Below are positions 13,267 to 13,785 of a stretch of DNA of 13,785 bases, piece after piece; within the stretch, counting starts at the first letter, position 1; each line of letters begins with the position of its first letter. The stretch is from JAZQHR01 sp045540695 (GTDB lineage: Bacteria > Bacillota > Clostridia > UMGS1810): the NCBI GenBank assembly GCA_045540695.1, contig JAZQHR010000123.1:1-13785 (forward strand), given 5' to 3'. The position numbers were made by a program, and so were the translations under genes. The notes beneath the pieces were generated by a model. That model was not told the origin of the DNA and made no database searches. It saw only the letters and a list, made by a program, of their open reading frames with translations.

Positions 13267-13785
13267 ATGGATTTTAAATATAAGCCTACCGAATACGAGT
13301 TTAAGCTGATAGTTCTGTATATTATAAGGAATTTAAAACTAAACGTAACAAACACTATGATTGACTACGTAGCCCAGCAGGCGGTAAGAACAGATTTTTT
13401 TGAACTGCAACAGTATGTTCAGGTGCTTGCGAGCGAAGGTAAGATAACAGAGCTTGTTATTGAGGGCAACAACGTATACTCCATAAGCGATAACGGCGAG
13501 GAGATACTTGAATATTTTGAAAACGACATTCCATACAGTGTCAAGGAAAAGCTTGATAACGCTATGTCAGAATACATCGAAAAGGAAAACAGAGAAAACG
13601 AAGCCAAGGCTGAGTTTCACCTGATAAATTCTAACGAATACAATGTAAAATGCGTTATAAAGGAAAACGGAACAGAGCTTTTGCACGTTGAATTTGTAGT
13701 AGGCTCAAGAGATATGGCAAAAAACTTTTGTGATGCGTTCAAGAAAAATGAGATGGAGTTTTATAGCCGTATAATGAATGAGGTA
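13267..13785 (+). CDS. DUF4364-like winged-helix protein (3' end missing)
   Basis: The first 173 codons of a gene that runs off the right edge with no stop. It starts at ATG 13267 behind GGGAG (13254-13258). The N-terminal part (YEFKLIVLYIIRNLKLNVTNTMIDYVAQ, with FELQQYVQVLASEGKITEL and YSISDNGEEILEYFENDIP) has the layout of the DUF4364 family: a winged-helix DNA-binding-like domain of the kind found in PadR/MarR-type regulators, followed by a helix rich in Lys and Glu (about 93-115). The second half is an alpha/beta segment. Most Clostridia carry one such protein, and its function is not established. The preceding terminator suggests a separate promoter, but only about 28 bases remain between the two and no convincing promoter is seen, so read-through from the HPr-like gene is possible. 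Confidence 0.8.
   Translation, partial: MDFKYKPTEYEFKLIVLYIIRNLKLNVTNTMIDYVAQQAVRTDFFELQQYVQVLASEGKITELVIEGNNVYSISDNGEEILEYFENDIPYSVKEKLDNAMSEYIEKENRENEAKAEFHLINSNEYNVKCVIKENGTELLHVEFVVGSRDMAKNFCDAFKKNEMEFYSRIMNEV

Overview
The window looks like a chromosomal segment of a low-GC Gram-positive bacterium of the class Clostridia, probably a gut or anaerobic lineage. The evidence is AT-rich intergenic DNA, strong AGGAGG-type ribosome sites, TTGACA/TATAAT promoters, and a gene set (DarA, HolB, RicT, MtaB, a DUF4364-like protein, a FemAB enzyme, a copper-amine-oxidase-N-domain protein) typical of Firmicutes. I cannot name a genus. There are no rRNA or tRNA genes, CRISPR arrays, phage genes or transposases.

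Layout. Bases 1-120 are a divergent control region: a strong leftward promoter and its ribosome site drive a gene just outside the window, with a palindromic operator on the start site. Rightward from it run an ElaA-type acetyltransferase and a DacF-like penicillin-binding protein whose three active-site motifs are all altered. Next is a secreted copper-amine-oxidase-N-domain protein with its own consensus promoter, which has a palindrome in its spacer. A shared terminator separates it from a leftward AlkD-like DNA glycosylase. A 38-codon Asn/Gln-rich mini-gene with a strong terminator follows.

Bases 4111-9053 form a tight rightward unit: FemAB aminoacyl-transferase, alanine-racemase-like enzyme, a divergent Orn/Lys/Arg-decarboxylase-fold enzyme, and a MATE transporter. 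A fresh promoter then drives darA, holB and ricT. This resembles the Bacillus subtilis yaaO-tmk-darA-yaaR-holB-ricT cluster, but with tmk and yaaR absent and the MATE gene in the tmk position. Between convergent ricT and mtaB sits a 142-bp palindromic repeat element whose two ends fold into hairpins that differ only by compensatory base-pair changes and can act as terminators in both directions. mtaB (leftward) and a small HPr-like protein lacking the phosphorylatable histidine (rightward) start from a divergent promoter pair. The window ends inside a DUF4364-like gene.

How they fit together: two themes recur. One is the cell envelope (DacF-like protein, CuAO-domain protein, FemAB, alanine racemase). 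The other is housekeeping and signalling (cyclic-di-AMP receptor, clamp loader, RicT, tRNA methylthiolation, HPr-like regulator). I see no defence system or clearly new multi-gene system. The most unusual signals are the proteins that keep a fold but have lost or changed catalytic residues (DacF-like, decarboxylase-like, HPr-like), the structured repeat element, and the Asn/Gln-rich mini-gene.
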